From: Streptococcus mitis
GTDB taxonomy: Bacteria; Bacillota; Bacilli; Lactobacillales; Streptococcaceae
Assembly: GCA_018364455.1 (NCBI GenBank)
Contig: JAGZLW010000020.1
Span: forward strand, 1 to 32,759
DNA length: 32,759 nt
Direction of reading: 5' to 3'
The notes beneath the pieces were generated by a model. That model was given only the letters and a program-made list of their open reading frames with translations. It made no database searches and had not been told where the DNA came from. Below are positions 9,286 to 17,221 of this stretch, in pieces. The position numbers and the translations under genes were made by a program. Every line of letters begins with the position of its first letter. Positions within the stretch are counted from its first letter, which is position 1.

Positions 9286-9316
9286 CCTAGTCTTGCTAGG
9301 TATGAGGAAACCTCAT
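9286..9316 (-). other. Two adjacent short perfect hairpins in the zwf leader
   Basis: CCTAG (9286-9290) pairs with CTAGG (9296-9300), and ATGAGG (9302-9307) pairs with CCTCAT (9311-9316). They sit back to back in the untranslated leader between the zwf promoter and its start codon. No T tract follows on the zwf strand, so a terminator is unlikely. A role in mRNA stability or protein binding is only a guess. Confidence 0.45.
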
Positions 9317-9328
9317 TTCATAAATTTA

Positions 9329-9356
9329 ATTCTAACATAATTTTCCGAAAAATCAA
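9329..9356 (-). promoter_or_regulatory. Promoter of zwf
   Basis: Read on the - strand: a -35 TTGATT (9351-9356), spacing 16, and a -10 TAGAAT (9329-9334) preceded by TGT, so an extended -10. It gives a leader of about 65 bases. Confidence 0.6.
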
Positions 9357-9373
9357 AAAATCCAATACGAGAT

Positions 9374-9404
9374 AGAAAAAAACTGCAAGGAAATCCTTAC
9401 AGTT
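9374..9404 (-). terminator. Terminator after glnPQ
   Basis: On the - strand AACTGTAAGG pairs with CCTTGCAGTT (9395-9404 with 9381-9390, one G-T pair, four-base loop) and is followed by a T run (9375-9380). It lies six bases after the glnQ stop. It may be leaky, since zwf lies downstream in the same direction. Confidence 0.75.
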
Positions 9405-9409
9405 TAAGT

Positions 9410-10150
9410 TTAAACGTTTAATACCTTGTCCAAGAACTCTTTCAGACGTGGGTGTTGTGGGTTATCAAAGATTTGATCTGGTGTTCCGTCTTCAAGGAAT
9501 TCACCATCTGCAGTAAAGATAACGCGGTTGGCAACCTGACGGGCAAATCCCATCTCATGGGTTACGATAATCATGGTCATACCTTGCTCAGCCAATTCCT
9601 TCATAACGTTTAGTACGTCCCCGACCATCTCAGGGTCAAGGGCAGAAGTTGGTTCATCGAAGAGCATGATGTCTGGATTCATTGCAAGTCCACGAGCGAT
9701 GGCCACACGTTGTTTTTGACCACCTGATAGGCTATCTGGGTTGGCATTAGCTTTATCTGCTAGCCCAACCTTGTCAAGCAACTCCATTCCCAATTTCTCA
9801 GCTTCTTCCTTAGTCATCAACTTGTGCTCAATAGGAGCAAAGGTAATGTTGTCCAATACAGACATGTGTGGGAAGAGGTTGAAGTGTTGGAAAACCATTC
9901 CGATATTTTCACGGACGTGGTCAACGTTAGTTGTTTTTTCAGTTAAATCATAGCCGTTCACAGTGATGTGACCGCTAGTGACTTCTTCTAGAAGGTTGAG
10001 GCTACGAAGGAAGGTTGACTTACCAGAACCTGAAGGACCTATGATACAAACGACATCTCCTTCATAGAACTTAGTCGTAATTCCTTTTAGGACTTCATTT
10101 TTTCCGTAGTTTTTGTGTAAATCATTTACATCAATTTTTAGTTTTGCCAT
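9410..10150 (-). CDS. glnQ: Amino acid ABC transporter ATP-binding protein GlnQ
   Basis: ATPase that powers the polar amino acid (glutamine/glutamate type) importer whose membrane and receptor parts are the upstream gene. It has 246 residues. Walker A GPSGSGKST is at residues 38-46, the Q loop is in MVFQHFNLF, the ABC signature LSGGQ at 141-145, Walker B ends in D165-E166, and the switch His is in IIVTHEM. It shares one base with the stop of the permease gene (TAATG), so the two are coupled. Glutamine specificity is inferred from the partner and from the GlnR-like operator upstream. Confidence 0.94.
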   Translation of the reverse strand: MAKLKIDVNDLHKNYGKNEVLKGITTKFYEGDVVCIIGPSGSGKSTFLRSLNLLEEVTSGHITVNGYDLTEKTTNVDHVRENIGMVFQHFNLFPHMSVLDNITFAPIEHKLMTKEEAEKLGMELLDKVGLADKANANPDSLSGGQKQRVAIARGLAMNPDIMLFDEPTSALDPEMVGDVLNVMKELAEQGMTMIIVTHEMGFARQVANRVIFTADGEFLEDGTPDQIFDNPQHPRLKEFLDKVLNV

Positions 10151-12315
10151 TAACGAATCCTCTTTTCTAAGCGTTTCGCTAGTCTAGTCAAAAGTGTGAT
10201 AATTACAAGATAGAAGATAGCAAGGATTGCATACATCTTGAAACTTTGGTAGTTACGGGCGATGATAATCTTACCAGTTTGGAAGAGTTCAACCAAACCG
10301 ATAGCAGATACGATGGTCGTATCTTTAAGAGCGATAACGAATTGGTTGACAAAGTTTGGCAACATCAATTTAGTTGCTTGTGGCAGGATAATCTTACGCA
10401 TGGTTTTTCCATAAGAGATACCCAAGCTTCGGCTGGCTTCCATTTGTCCAACTGGAACGGCTTGAATACCACCACGAACGATTTCAGCGATATAGGCGGC
10501 TGCATTGAGAGATAGCGCAATAGTACCAGCTACAAAGTCGTTAATTGGACTTTGTTGACCTGTGATCGACTCGATGAAGTTTGGAATTCCCCAGAAGATG
10601 AAGGCTGCAAGAATCATCAATGGAATACCACGGATAACGTCAACGAAAATCTCAGAGATTACACGAAGAGATTTGTAGGGGCTGACACTGAACATACCGA
10701 AGATAATCCCGATAACAATAGCAATAGCAAATGAGATAAGAGCTAGAGCAAGAGTGATACCAAGCCCGCTAAGGAGTTGTTTATAGTTGTTTTGAAGCAA
10801 GCCCCAGATAGTTGTCTCATCAACAGTGCTTGTTGAAGTAGTTGAAGACTCACTAGCTAGGTATTTATCAAGAATCTTTTGGAATTCTCCGTTTGCTTTA
10901 AGGTTTGCAAGTCCGTTGTTGAACATTTCAATTAACTCTGGATTTGCTCCTTTTTTAACGGCAAAGGCTGTTTCACCGATTGGAGTTCCAGCGATTGGGG
11001 TTTTCAATTTTTGACCTTGGCTGATAGAATATTTGAGAACAGGCTCATCATCCATAACGGCATCAATGGCACCAGTGTTTAAACTGTCATACATTGACGA
11101 ACCATCAGCGAAGGTTTTGATTTTGTAGCCGTATTTGCTTTGATTTTCTGTTAGGAAGGTTTGAGAAGCAGTTCCGTTTTTAACACCGACCGTCTTCCCT
11201 TTCAAATCTTCATAAGAAGCAATGGTACTTGATTCTTTGACGCCGAGGATTGTGTTTGCAGTGTAGTATGAATCTGAGAAATCAAAAGTCGCCTTACGAG
11301 CATCTGTGACAGACATACCAGCAATGATACCATCTGCTTGACCAGCTTGGACAGCGTTAATAGCGGCATCGAAACCAGGGTTGATGATTTCAATTTCAAA
11401 ACCTTGGTCTTTAGCGATTGCCTTAATCAATTCCATATCAATACCAGTGTATTGGTTGCTTGAATTTTGGAAAACAAAAGGTGCAAAAGAAGAATCGCTG
11501 GCAATGATATATTTAGCTTTAACAGGAATAGCTTTTAAGCCTGCTAGAGTAGTTGTAGTTGGCACTGCTGAAGATGATGAAGCAGTCCATTTCTTGATGA
11601 TTTTATCAAGACTACCATCTTTTTTCATTTCAGCCAAGGCTTGGTTAAATTCAGTAACTAGGTGCTCGTATTTGCTTCCTTTTTTAACACCGAAAGCAAA
11701 ACTTCCTACAGCTTCCCCATCCATTTCAATATGGAGGTCTTGACCTTGGTTAATGGCATATTCGATAACAGGTTTGTCATCCATCATGGCATCGATGGCA
11801 CCAGTACTCAAGCTGTTGTTCATCAGATCACTAGTGTCAAATGTTTTAATAGTAAAGCCGTATTTATCTTTGATTGTTTCAAGAAAACGTTGAGCAGCAG
11901 TTCCGTTTTTAACACCAACGGTTTTGCCAGTTAATTGGTCATATTTACTAATCTTGTGTGATTTTGTAGTAGCAATGACAACTTTTGTATCATAGTAAGT
12001 ATCAGACATGGTGAAGACTTTTTCACGTTCTTTCGTCTTTGTCATCCCTGCCATGATAGCGTCAGCTTGACCAGATTGAACCGCATTGACCGCTGCGTCA
12101 AATCCAGGATAGGACATCTGAATGTTCCATCCTTTAATCTCAGCGACTTTGTTGATAATGTCAACATCAATTCCTTTATAAGTTTGATCTGAATCTTTAA
12201 ACTCAAAAGGTGCATAGGCGGTATCAGAAACAATCTTAATTGTCTCTGCTTTCGCAATACCTAATGAGAAAATTGGGAATAAAATTAGCAAAAATGCTAG
12301 AAATTTTTTCTTCAT
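10150..12315 (-). CDS. glnP: Glutamine ABC transporter: two substrate-binding domains fused to the permease (GlnP)
   Basis: One 721-residue polypeptide has a signal peptide (residues 1-23, ending AKA), then two periplasmic-type binding domains in tandem (about 24-245 and 265-495), then a permease domain with several membrane helices (about 510-721). The two receptor domains are similar to each other, both carrying APFxF, GxDxxxI and GFDAAxNAVQxGQADxIxAGM segments, a clear internal duplication. The permease carries the EAA-type loop EASRSLGISYGKTMRKIILPQA. This architecture is known for GlnPQ of lactic acid bacteria, where the two domains differ in affinity for Gln, Asn and Glu. It is transcribed with glnQ from a strong promoter. 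Confidence 0.95.
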   Translation of the reverse strand: MKKKFLAFLLILFPIFSLGIAKAETIKIVSDTAYAPFEFKDSDQTYKGIDVDIINKVAEIKGWNIQMSYPGFDAAVNAVQSGQADAIMAGMTKTKEREKVFTMSDTYYDTKVVIATTKSHKISKYDQLTGKTVGVKNGTAAQRFLETIKDKYGFTIKTFDTSDLMNNSLSTGAIDAMMDDKPVIEYAINQGQDLHIEMDGEAVGSFAFGVKKGSKYEHLVTEFNQALAEMKKDGSLDKIIKKWTASSSSAVPTTTTLAGLKAIPVKAKYIIASDSSFAPFVFQNSSNQYTGIDMELIKAIAKDQGFEIEIINPGFDAAINAVQAGQADGIIAGMSVTDARKATFDFSDSYYTANTILGVKESSTIASYEDLKGKTVGVKNGTASQTFLTENQSKYGYKIKTFADGSSMYDSLNTGAIDAVMDDEPVLKYSISQGQKLKTPIAGTPIGETAFAVKKGANPELIEMFNNGLANLKANGEFQKILDKYLASESSTTSTSTVDETTIWGLLQNNYKQLLSGLGITLALALISFAIAIVIGIIFGMFSVSPYKSLRVISEIFVDVIRGIPLMILAAFIFWGIPNFIESITGQQSPINDFVAGTIALSLNAAAYIAEIVRGGIQAVPVGQMEASRSLGISYGKTMRKIILPQATKLMLPNFVNQFVIALKDTTIVSAIGLVELFQTGKIIIARNYQSFKMYAILAIFYLVIITLLTRLAKRLEKRIR

Positions 12316-12344
12316 TTTTAGTCTCCTTTTCCGAATATTTTCCC

Positions 12345-12373
12345 ATTATATCAGAAAAAGTAAAAAAAGGCAA
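12345..12373 (-). promoter_or_regulatory. Promoter of glnPQ
   Basis: On the - strand: a -35 TTGCCT (12368-12373), spacer 17, and a -10 TATAAT (12345-12350) with TGA in front, making it extended. The ribosome site AAAGGAG lies just before the glnP ATG. Confidence 0.8.
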
Positions 12374-12388
12374 ATTTTTATATTTCTG

Positions 12389-12405
12389 TGTCAGAAAATA
12401 TAACA
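12389..12405. promoter_or_regulatory. Probable GlnR operator between glnPQ and the CPBP protease gene
   Basis: TGTCA (12389-12393), seven bases, then TAACA (12401-12405): an exact match to the GlnR/TnrA consensus TGTNA-N7-TNACA. It starts 16 bases upstream of the glnPQ -35 and also lies 22 bases upstream of the divergent -35. GlnR repression of glnPQ in pneumococcus is established as I recall it; use of this exact site is inferred. Confidence 0.75.
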
Positions 12406-12426
12406 TTGTTTTTTTCCTTTTCTTTC

Positions 12427-12454
12427 TTGAATTGCTACTATAAAGTGCTATAAT
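12427..12454 (+). promoter_or_regulatory. Promoter of the CPBP protease gene
   Basis: A -35 TTGAAT (12427-12432), spacer 16, and a -10 TATAAT (12449-12454) with TGC in front, an extended -10. The ribosome site is the purine run AGAGGACAGGG before the ATG at 12488. Confidence 0.7.
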
Positions 12455-12487
12455 AATAGTATATATAGAAGAAAAGAGGACAGGGAT

Positions 12488-13441
12488 ATGAAGAACAAAA
12501 GAATATTTAAAGACTTCCAAGCTTCAAAAATGAGTTTAAACATTTACACAAGCCCCTTGTTAGCCTTTGCTTTTGTCTTCATAGGAGAGTTTGTGGCTTA
12601 TACTCTGTATGGTATTAGTTTGTTAGCTCTCATCGGACTTGCTAGAAATTTTGGAGAGGCTGGTCAAAATCTTGCAACCTACTTGCAGACATTGCAACAG
12701 AGCTTGACGGATAAAACAAGTGACTTTCATTTAATTTTAGAATTGCTGGCCTTTGGGTTTATTCTCAACACTGTGTTCAGATGGACTAGAAAAGTTGAGA
12801 AAAGACCTATTCGAACCTTGGGATTTTATAGAGAAAATTTCCTCAGCAGTCTTCTGAAAGGATTTGGCTTAGGCCTGGCACTTTTTCTTCTGACCTTGTT
12901 AGGATTAGTAGCCTTGGGGCAATATCGTTTGGAGTCCATTCACTTGAATCCTTATTCGCTTGCCTTTGTTATTTTTACCATTCCGTTTTGGATTTTACAG
13001 GGGACAGCAGAAGAAGTGGTGTCCCGTGCTTGGCTCCTTCCTCAATTGGCCTCAAGAACCAATCTAAAACTTGCTGTTCTTATATCTAGCCTGTTCTTTA
13101 CCCTGCTTCATATGGGCAATTCTGGTCTAACACCACTATCTCTAGTGAATCTCTTCTTATTCGGAGTTGCCATGTCACTTTACCTCCTCAAAACAGATAC
13201 AGTTTGGGGTGTAGCAGGTATTCATGGGGCTTGGAATTTTGCTCAGGGCAATCTCTTTGGGATTTTAGTTAGTGGTCAACTATCAGGAACGTCATTGATG
13301 ACCTTTTTACCACAAGGCGATCAGAGCTGGCTATCAGGAGGATCTTTTGGGATTGAAGGTTCTATCATGACAAGTTTAGTCTTGCTACTGCTGATTGTCT
13401 ATCTTGGCTATAAATTAAAGAAAGAAAATGAAAGGATGTGA
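12488..13441 (+). CDS. CPBP (CAAX/Abi) family intramembrane metalloprotease
   Basis: Integral membrane protein of 317 residues with about eight hydrophobic helices. It carries the three CPBP/Abi motifs: EExxxR as EEVVSR (E175, E176, R180), a second helix with FTLLHMGN supplying a His, and HGAWNF supplying another His with N. In bacteria such proteins include bacteriocin self-immunity and signalling proteases; this one stands alone with no bacteriocin genes nearby, so its substrate is unknown. It is divergent from glnPQ and shares a control region containing the GlnR-type site, and it ends in a terminator hairpin that overlaps its stop. Confidence 0.88.
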   Translation: MKNKRIFKDFQASKMSLNIYTSPLLAFAFVFIGEFVAYTLYGISLLALIGLARNFGEAGQNLATYLQTLQQSLTDKTSDFHLILELLAFGFILNTVFRWTRKVEKRPIRTLGFYRENFLSSLLKGFGLGLALFLLTLLGLVALGQYRLESIHLNPYSLAFVIFTIPFWILQGTAEEVVSRAWLLPQLASRTNLKLAVLISSLFFTLLHMGNSGLTPLSLVNLFLFGVAMSLYLLKTDTVWGVAGIHGAWNFAQGNLFGILVSGQLSGTSLMTFLPQGDQSWLSGGSFGIEGSIMTSLVLLLLIVYLGYKLKKENERM

Positions 13442-13461
13442 CTTCGGTCCGTCCTTTTCTT
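13431..13461 (+). terminator. Terminator of the CPBP gene with a C(TTCG)G tetraloop
   Basis: AAAGGATG (13431-13438) plus GAC pairs with GTC plus CGTCCTTT (13450-13457), with one bulged T, closing on a TTCG tetraloop (13443-13446), followed by TTTTCTTC. The stop codon of the gene (13439-13441) is inside the stem. Confidence 0.7.
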
Positions 13462-13480
13462 CGTGAAAATGCTACAAGTA

Positions 13481-13489
13481 TGCTAAAAT
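13481..13489 (+). promoter_or_regulatory. Extended -10 promoter of uvrB
   Basis: TGC followed by TAAAAT (13484-13489). No good -35 is seen. A ribosome site GGAGAGAGG lies just before the uvrB ATG. Confidence 0.5.
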
Positions 13490-13517
13490 AGGAATAGCAC
13501 ATGGAGAGAGGATTCTT

Positions 13518-15506
13518 ATGATTAACCGCATTACTGACAATCAATTTAAACTAGTATCAAAATATCAACCTTCAGGAGACCAACCTCAAGCTATTGAGCA
13601 GTTGGTTGATAATATCGAAGGGGGAGAAAAAGCTCAGATTCTGATGGGGGCGACCGGAACAGGGAAGACCTATACCATGAGTCAGGTCATTTCCAAAGTC
13701 AATAAACCAACTCTGGTTATTGCCCACAATAAAACTCTAGCAGGCCAGCTCTATGGGGAGTTTAAGGAATTTTTCCCTGAAAATGCAGTTGAGTACTTTG
13801 TGTCTTACTATGATTATTACCAGCCAGAAGCTTATGTCCCTTCCAGTGATACCTATATTGAAAAGGATAGTTCTGTCAATGACGAGATTGACAAGCTCCG
13901 CCACTCAGCGACTTCGGCCCTTTTGGAGCGCAATGATGTTATTGTCGTGGCTTCAGTCTCTTGTATCTATGGTTTGGGTTCGCCCAAGGAATACGCTGAT
14001 AGCGTTGTGAGTCTGCGTCCAGGTCTTGAAATTTCTCGTGATAAACTCTTGAATGACTTGGTTGATATCCAGTTTGAACGTAATGATATTGATTTCCAAC
14101 GGGGGAGATTTCGTGTGCGTGGGGATGTGGTGGAGATTTTCCCAGCATCTCGTGATGAACACGCTTTTCGAGTAGAATTTTTTGGAGACGAAATTGACCG
14201 TATTCGTGAGGTTGAGGCCCTGACTGGTCAGGTATTGGGAGAAGTGGATCATTTAGCTATTTTCCCAGCTACTCACTTTGTGACCAATGACGACCATATG
14301 GAAGTTGCCATTGCCAAGATTCAAGCAGAATTAGAAGAGCAACTAGCTGTCTTTGAAAAGGAAGGTAAATTGCTTGAAGCCCAGCGTTTGAAACAGCGGA
14401 CAGAGTATGATATCGAAATGTTGCGTGAGATGGGCTATACCAACGGGGTTGAAAATTATTCTCGCCATATGGATGGGCGTAGCGAAGGTGAGCCTCCTTA
14501 TACGCTTCTTGATTTCTTCCCAGATGATTTTTTGATTATGATTGACGAGAGTCACATGACTATGGGACAAATAAAAGGCATGTACAATGGAGACCGTTCG
14601 CGTAAGGAAATGCTGGTTAATTACGGTTTCCGTTTGCCGTCTGCTCTGGACAATCGTCCTCTCCGTCGTGAGGAGTTTGAAAGCCATGTTCATCAGATTG
14701 TTTACGTTTCAGCGACACCAGGTGACTATGAAAATGAACAGACTGAGACAGTGATTGAGCAAATCATTCGTCCAACGGGACTCTTGGATCCTGAGGTGGA
14801 AGTCCGTCCGACTATGGGACAGATTGATGACCTCTTAGGTGAAATTAATGCCCGTGTTGAAAAGAATGAACGAACCTTTATAACCACTTTGACCAAGAAA
14901 ATGGCAGAGGACTTGACCGACTACTTTAAGGAAATGGGTATCAAGGTCAAGTACATGCACTCGGATATTAAGACCTTGGAACGGACAGAGATTATCCGTG
15001 ACCTGCGCTTGGGTGTCTTTGATGTCTTGGTCGGAATCAACCTGCTCCGTGAAGGGATTGACGTTCCTGAAGTAAGCTTGGTAGCTATTCTCGATGCTGA
15101 CAAGGAAGGTTTCCTTCGTAATGAGCGTGGACTCATCCAGACCATTGGACGTGCTGCCCGTAACAGCGAAGGCCATGTCATCATGTATGCGGACACCGTG
15201 ACTCAGTCTATGCAACGTGCTATCGATGAAACTGCCCGCCGTCGGAAAATCCAGATGGCCTATAATGAAGAACACGGTATTGTGCCTCAGACAATCAAGA
15301 AAGAAATCCGTGATCTGATTGCTGTGACCAAGGCAGTTGCTAAGGAAGAAGACAAGGAAGTTGACATCAACAGCCTCAACAAACAAGAGCGCAAAGAACT
15401 GGTCAAGAAACTAGAGAAACAAATGCAAGAAGCCGTCGAAGTGCTTGACTTTGAACTAGCAGCTCAGATTCGGGATATGATGTTGGAAGTCAAGGCGTTG
15501 GATTAG
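13518..15506 (+). CDS. uvrB: Excinuclease ABC subunit B
   Basis: DNA damage recognition helicase-like subunit of nucleotide excision repair that receives damage from UvrA and recruits UvrC. It has 662 residues, the normal length. Walker A GATGTGKT is at residues 44-51; the damage-probing beta hairpin is the tyrosine-rich stretch beginning near Y97 (YYDYYQPEAYVP). The DESH helicase motif follows, then the C-terminal helicase half with LLREGID and the QTIGRAARN motif. The last 35 residues form the UVR domain that contacts UvrC. mutX follows after 22 bases, probably on the same transcript. Confidence 0.97.
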   Translation: MINRITDNQFKLVSKYQPSGDQPQAIEQLVDNIEGGEKAQILMGATGTGKTYTMSQVISKVNKPTLVIAHNKTLAGQLYGEFKEFFPENAVEYFVSYYDYYQPEAYVPSSDTYIEKDSSVNDEIDKLRHSATSALLERNDVIVVASVSCIYGLGSPKEYADSVVSLRPGLEISRDKLLNDLVDIQFERNDIDFQRGRFRVRGDVVEIFPASRDEHAFRVEFFGDEIDRIREVEALTGQVLGEVDHLAIFPATHFVTNDDHMEVAIAKIQAELEEQLAVFEKEGKLLEAQRLKQRTEYDIEMLREMGYTNGVENYSRHMDGRSEGEPPYTLLDFFPDDFLIMIDESHMTMGQIKGMYNGDRSRKEMLVNYGFRLPSALDNRPLRREEFESHVHQIVYVSATPGDYENEQTETVIEQIIRPTGLLDPEVEVRPTMGQIDDLLGEINARVEKNERTFITTLTKKMAEDLTDYFKEMGIKVKYMHSDIKTLERTEIIRDLRLGVFDVLVGINLLREGIDVPEVSLVAILDADKEGFLRNERGLIQTIGRAARNSEGHVIMYADTVTQSMQRAIDETARRRKIQMAYNEEHGIVPQTIKKEIRDLIAVTKAVAKEEDKEVDINSLNKQERKELVKKLEKQMQEAVEVLDFELAAQIRDMMLEVKALD

Positions 15507-15528
15507 AATATTACCTAAAGGAGAAAAT

Positions 15529-15996
15529 ATGTCCCGTTCCCAATTAACGATTTTAACAAATATTTGTCTGATTGAAGATCTCGAAACCCAGCGCGTGGTT
15601 ATGCAGTATCGCTCTCCTGAAACCAATCGCTGGTCTGGTTATGCCTTTCCAGGAGGTCATGTAGAAAATGGTGAGGCTTTTGCGGAGTCTGTCATTCGTG
15701 AAATCTACGAAGAAACAGGGTTGACTATCCAAAATCCTCAACTTGTCGGCATTAAAAATTGGCCTCTGGATACAGGCGGGCGCTATATCGTCTTTTGTTA
15801 TAAGGCGACTGAGTTCTCTGGTACCCTTCGCTCTTCAGATGAAGGAGAAGTTTCTTGGGTGCAAAAAGACCAGATTCCAAACTTGGATCTGGCCTATGAT
15901 ATGCTACCTTTGATGGAGATGATGGAAGCTCCGGACAAATCTGAATTTTTCTACCCTCGCCGTACAGAAGATGATTGGGAGAAGAAAATCTTCTAG
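15529..15996 (+). CDS. mutX: 8-oxo-dGTP diphosphatase (Nudix) MutX
   Basis: Nudix hydrolase that removes oxidised dGTP from the nucleotide pool and so prevents A:T to C:G changes. It has 155 residues. The complete Nudix box Gx5Ex7REUxEExGU runs from G43 through E49, R57-E58, E61-E62 to G64. The whole protein closely fits the pneumococcal MutX family. The ATG at 15529 follows an AAAGGAG ribosome site. It is placed behind uvrB, a repair neighbour. Its stop codon overlaps that of the convergent niaR in the four bases CTAG, so no terminator separates them. Confidence 0.92.
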   Translation: MSRSQLTILTNICLIEDLETQRVVMQYRSPETNRWSGYAFPGGHVENGEAFAESVIREIYEETGLTIQNPQLVGIKNWPLDTGGRYIVFCYKATEFSGTLRSSDEGEVSWVQKDQIPNLDLAYDMLPLMEMMEAPDKSEFFYPRRTEDDWEKKIF

Positions 15997-16508
15997 TCTT
16001 TTACTAAATAACCGAGCTGATCCAAGGCCTCCTCGATATAGTGGAGGTCTTGTTGTGTTTCGGCTTCAACTAGGTGGTAATGGATACCATCTGTTAATTC
16101 AGACAGAGGTCTAAAATCTGAATGCTCAACTTGTTCTAGAAAATGTTGCACATCTCTATGACAAGACAGTTTCAGCAAGGTTTCAATTTCTCCATAGACG
16201 GGATGGTCAATCAAGGTGTTTTGAACACGTCCGCCATTATCTACGATAGCAAGGAGTTCTTGACCGATTTCTTCAACTTCATGTTTCACCTTGAAAAGTT
16301 TGTGAACATAAGGATTGGTTTCAATTTGCTTATAGATGTAGCCACGATTGGTGGATAGGATAGGCGCGCCATCGGCTCTTAAAATTGCAATGTCCTGTAC
16401 AATGACCTGGCGTGTAACATGAAAATGTTCCGCCAAACTTTGGCCGTTGAGGGCTTTAGGAGCTTCTTTCAAGAGTTGGAGCAGGGCTTGTTTGCGATCT
16501 TTGGTCAT
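15993..16508 (-). CDS. niaR: Niacin-responsive transcriptional repressor NiaR
   Basis: DNA-binding repressor of NAD precursor genes with nicotinic acid as corepressor. It has 171 residues. The N-terminal winged helix-turn-helix (about 2-58, with HFHVTRQVIVQDIAIL) is of the HTH_11/BirA kind. The C-terminal 3H domain has its three His-containing clusters: IDHPVYGE, SCHRDVQHF and GIHYHLVEA. It lies 11 bases downstream of niaX, so repressor and transporter form one unit. The ribosome site AAAGGAAG is visible before the ATG. The 3' end overlaps that of mutX. Confidence 0.92.
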   Translation of the reverse strand: MTKDRKQALLQLLKEAPKALNGQSLAEHFHVTRQVIVQDIAILRADGAPILSTNRGYIYKQIETNPYVHKLFKVKHEVEEIGQELLAIVDNGGRVQNTLIDHPVYGEIETLLKLSCHRDVQHFLEQVEHSDFRPLSELTDGIHYHLVEAETQQDLHYIEEALDQLGYLVKD

Positions 16509-16519
16509 AGTTCTTCCTT

Positions 16520-17047
16520 TTAACGGCGTTTTCGAAGCACTTTATAGACAGCTAGTGCTAATGTATAGTCTACCATACTATGGATAATTGTACCAAATCC
16601 AACTAGCACAAATAGAACATAAAACATATTTTCTACATTGGTACCGGAAGTTGCATAAAAAACGACACAGGCCAATACTTCAGCAAGGGCATGGATAAGC
16701 GCTAACACAAAGTTGAAAATCCAGGAAGCTTTTGGTTTATCTAGGGTATCGGGGAATTTTTGTAGGTAAAGAGCTCCCAAAGTCCCAAAAAAGATATGGG
16801 AAAAAGCTCGAAAAACAATAACCATGGGATAGCCAGCCATCAAAAATCCAAAACTAGAGGCTAGGATGACAAAAACAGCCATCAAGGGCGATAAGAACAT
16901 GGCAATAAAAATAGCGATGTGGCTTCCTAAAGTATAGGAAGCAGGTGGAATGACAATCTTGAAAGGCATAACAATTGGAATCAAAATTGCAATAGCCGTT
17001 AAGAGGGCAGTCATTGTCATAAATTGTGTCTTTTTCCGTGTGTTCAT
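16520..17047 (-). CDS. niaX: Niacin ECF transporter S component NiaX
   Basis: Substrate-capture membrane subunit of an energy-coupling factor transporter for nicotinic acid; it would share EcfA/EcfT encoded elsewhere. It has 175 residues with about six hydrophobic helices and a short basic N-terminus followed by the TALLTAIAILIPIV helix, typical of S components that dock on EcfT. The assignment as niacin-specific rests on the fit to NiaX and on the neighbour niaR. A palindrome between the -10 and the ribosome site is the likely NiaR operator. Confidence 0.88.
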   Translation of the reverse strand: MNTRKKTQFMTMTALLTAIAILIPIVMPFKIVIPPASYTLGSHIAIFIAMFLSPLMAVFVILASSFGFLMAGYPMVIVFRAFSHIFFGTLGALYLQKFPDTLDKPKASWIFNFVLALIHALAEVLACVVFYATSGTNVENMFYVLFVLVGFGTIIHSMVDYTLALAVYKVLRKRR

Positions 17048-17064
17048 AAGAATCTCCTTTTAAC

Positions 17065-17074
17065 TGTATATACA
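17065..17074. promoter_or_regulatory. Probable NiaR operator in the niaX leader
   Basis: The perfect 10-base palindrome TGTATATACA extends imperfectly to ACTGTATATACACT (17063-17076). It lies just downstream of the -10, between it and the AAAGGAG ribosome site, a position fit for repression. Assignment to NiaR follows from the adjacent niaR gene. Confidence 0.6.
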
Positions 17075-17081
17075 CTAGTAT

Positions 17082-17108
17082 AGTATAATAAACAAGAGAA
17101 TAAATCAA
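17082..17108 (-). promoter_or_regulatory. Candidate promoter of niaX-niaR
   Basis: On the - strand TTGATT (17103-17108) and TATACT (17082-17087) are spaced by 15 bases; using TACTAT (17080-17085) instead gives 17. No other -10 is better placed. Confidence 0.5.
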
Positions 17109-17181
17109 GGATTTACTTAAGTTTATAGGCCATTTTAAATTAAATATTGGTAAAGATTTCACTAAAAAGAAACTGTATAGA

Positions 17182-17217
17182 GCAAAATCTCCACCTTCAA
17201 GTTTGAAAGCGGAGATT
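17182..17217 (-). terminator. Terminator after coaB-coaC-ECF S component
   Basis: AATCTCC (17186-17192) pairs with GGAGATT (17211-17217), with an inner TTCA/TGAA pairing separated by a small internal loop. On the - strand it is followed by TTTTG, a short T tract. On the + strand it is followed by ATTTTTATTT, so it could work both ways. Confidence 0.6.
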
Positions 17218-17221
17218 ATTT

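Noticed and set aside
10150..12315. Fusion of two binding domains with a permease as a new architecture or assembly error
   Set aside because: The same layout and length are known for GlnP of lactic acid bacteria; the two domains are diverged, so it is not an assembly duplicate.
12330..12337. TCCGAATA, a possible second cin-box on the + strand
   Set aside because: It lies within the glnPQ leader pointing away from it, 150 bases before the next + gene, which has its own promoter. The match is likely chance.
12236..12520. 94-codon minus-strand frame between the CPBP gene and glnP
   Set aside because: It covers the divergent promoters and the GlnR site and overlaps glnP; the product is not protein-like.
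14835..15386. 183-codon open frame antisense to uvrB
   Set aside because: Lies fully under the conserved helicase part of uvrB and has no start signal or family resemblance.
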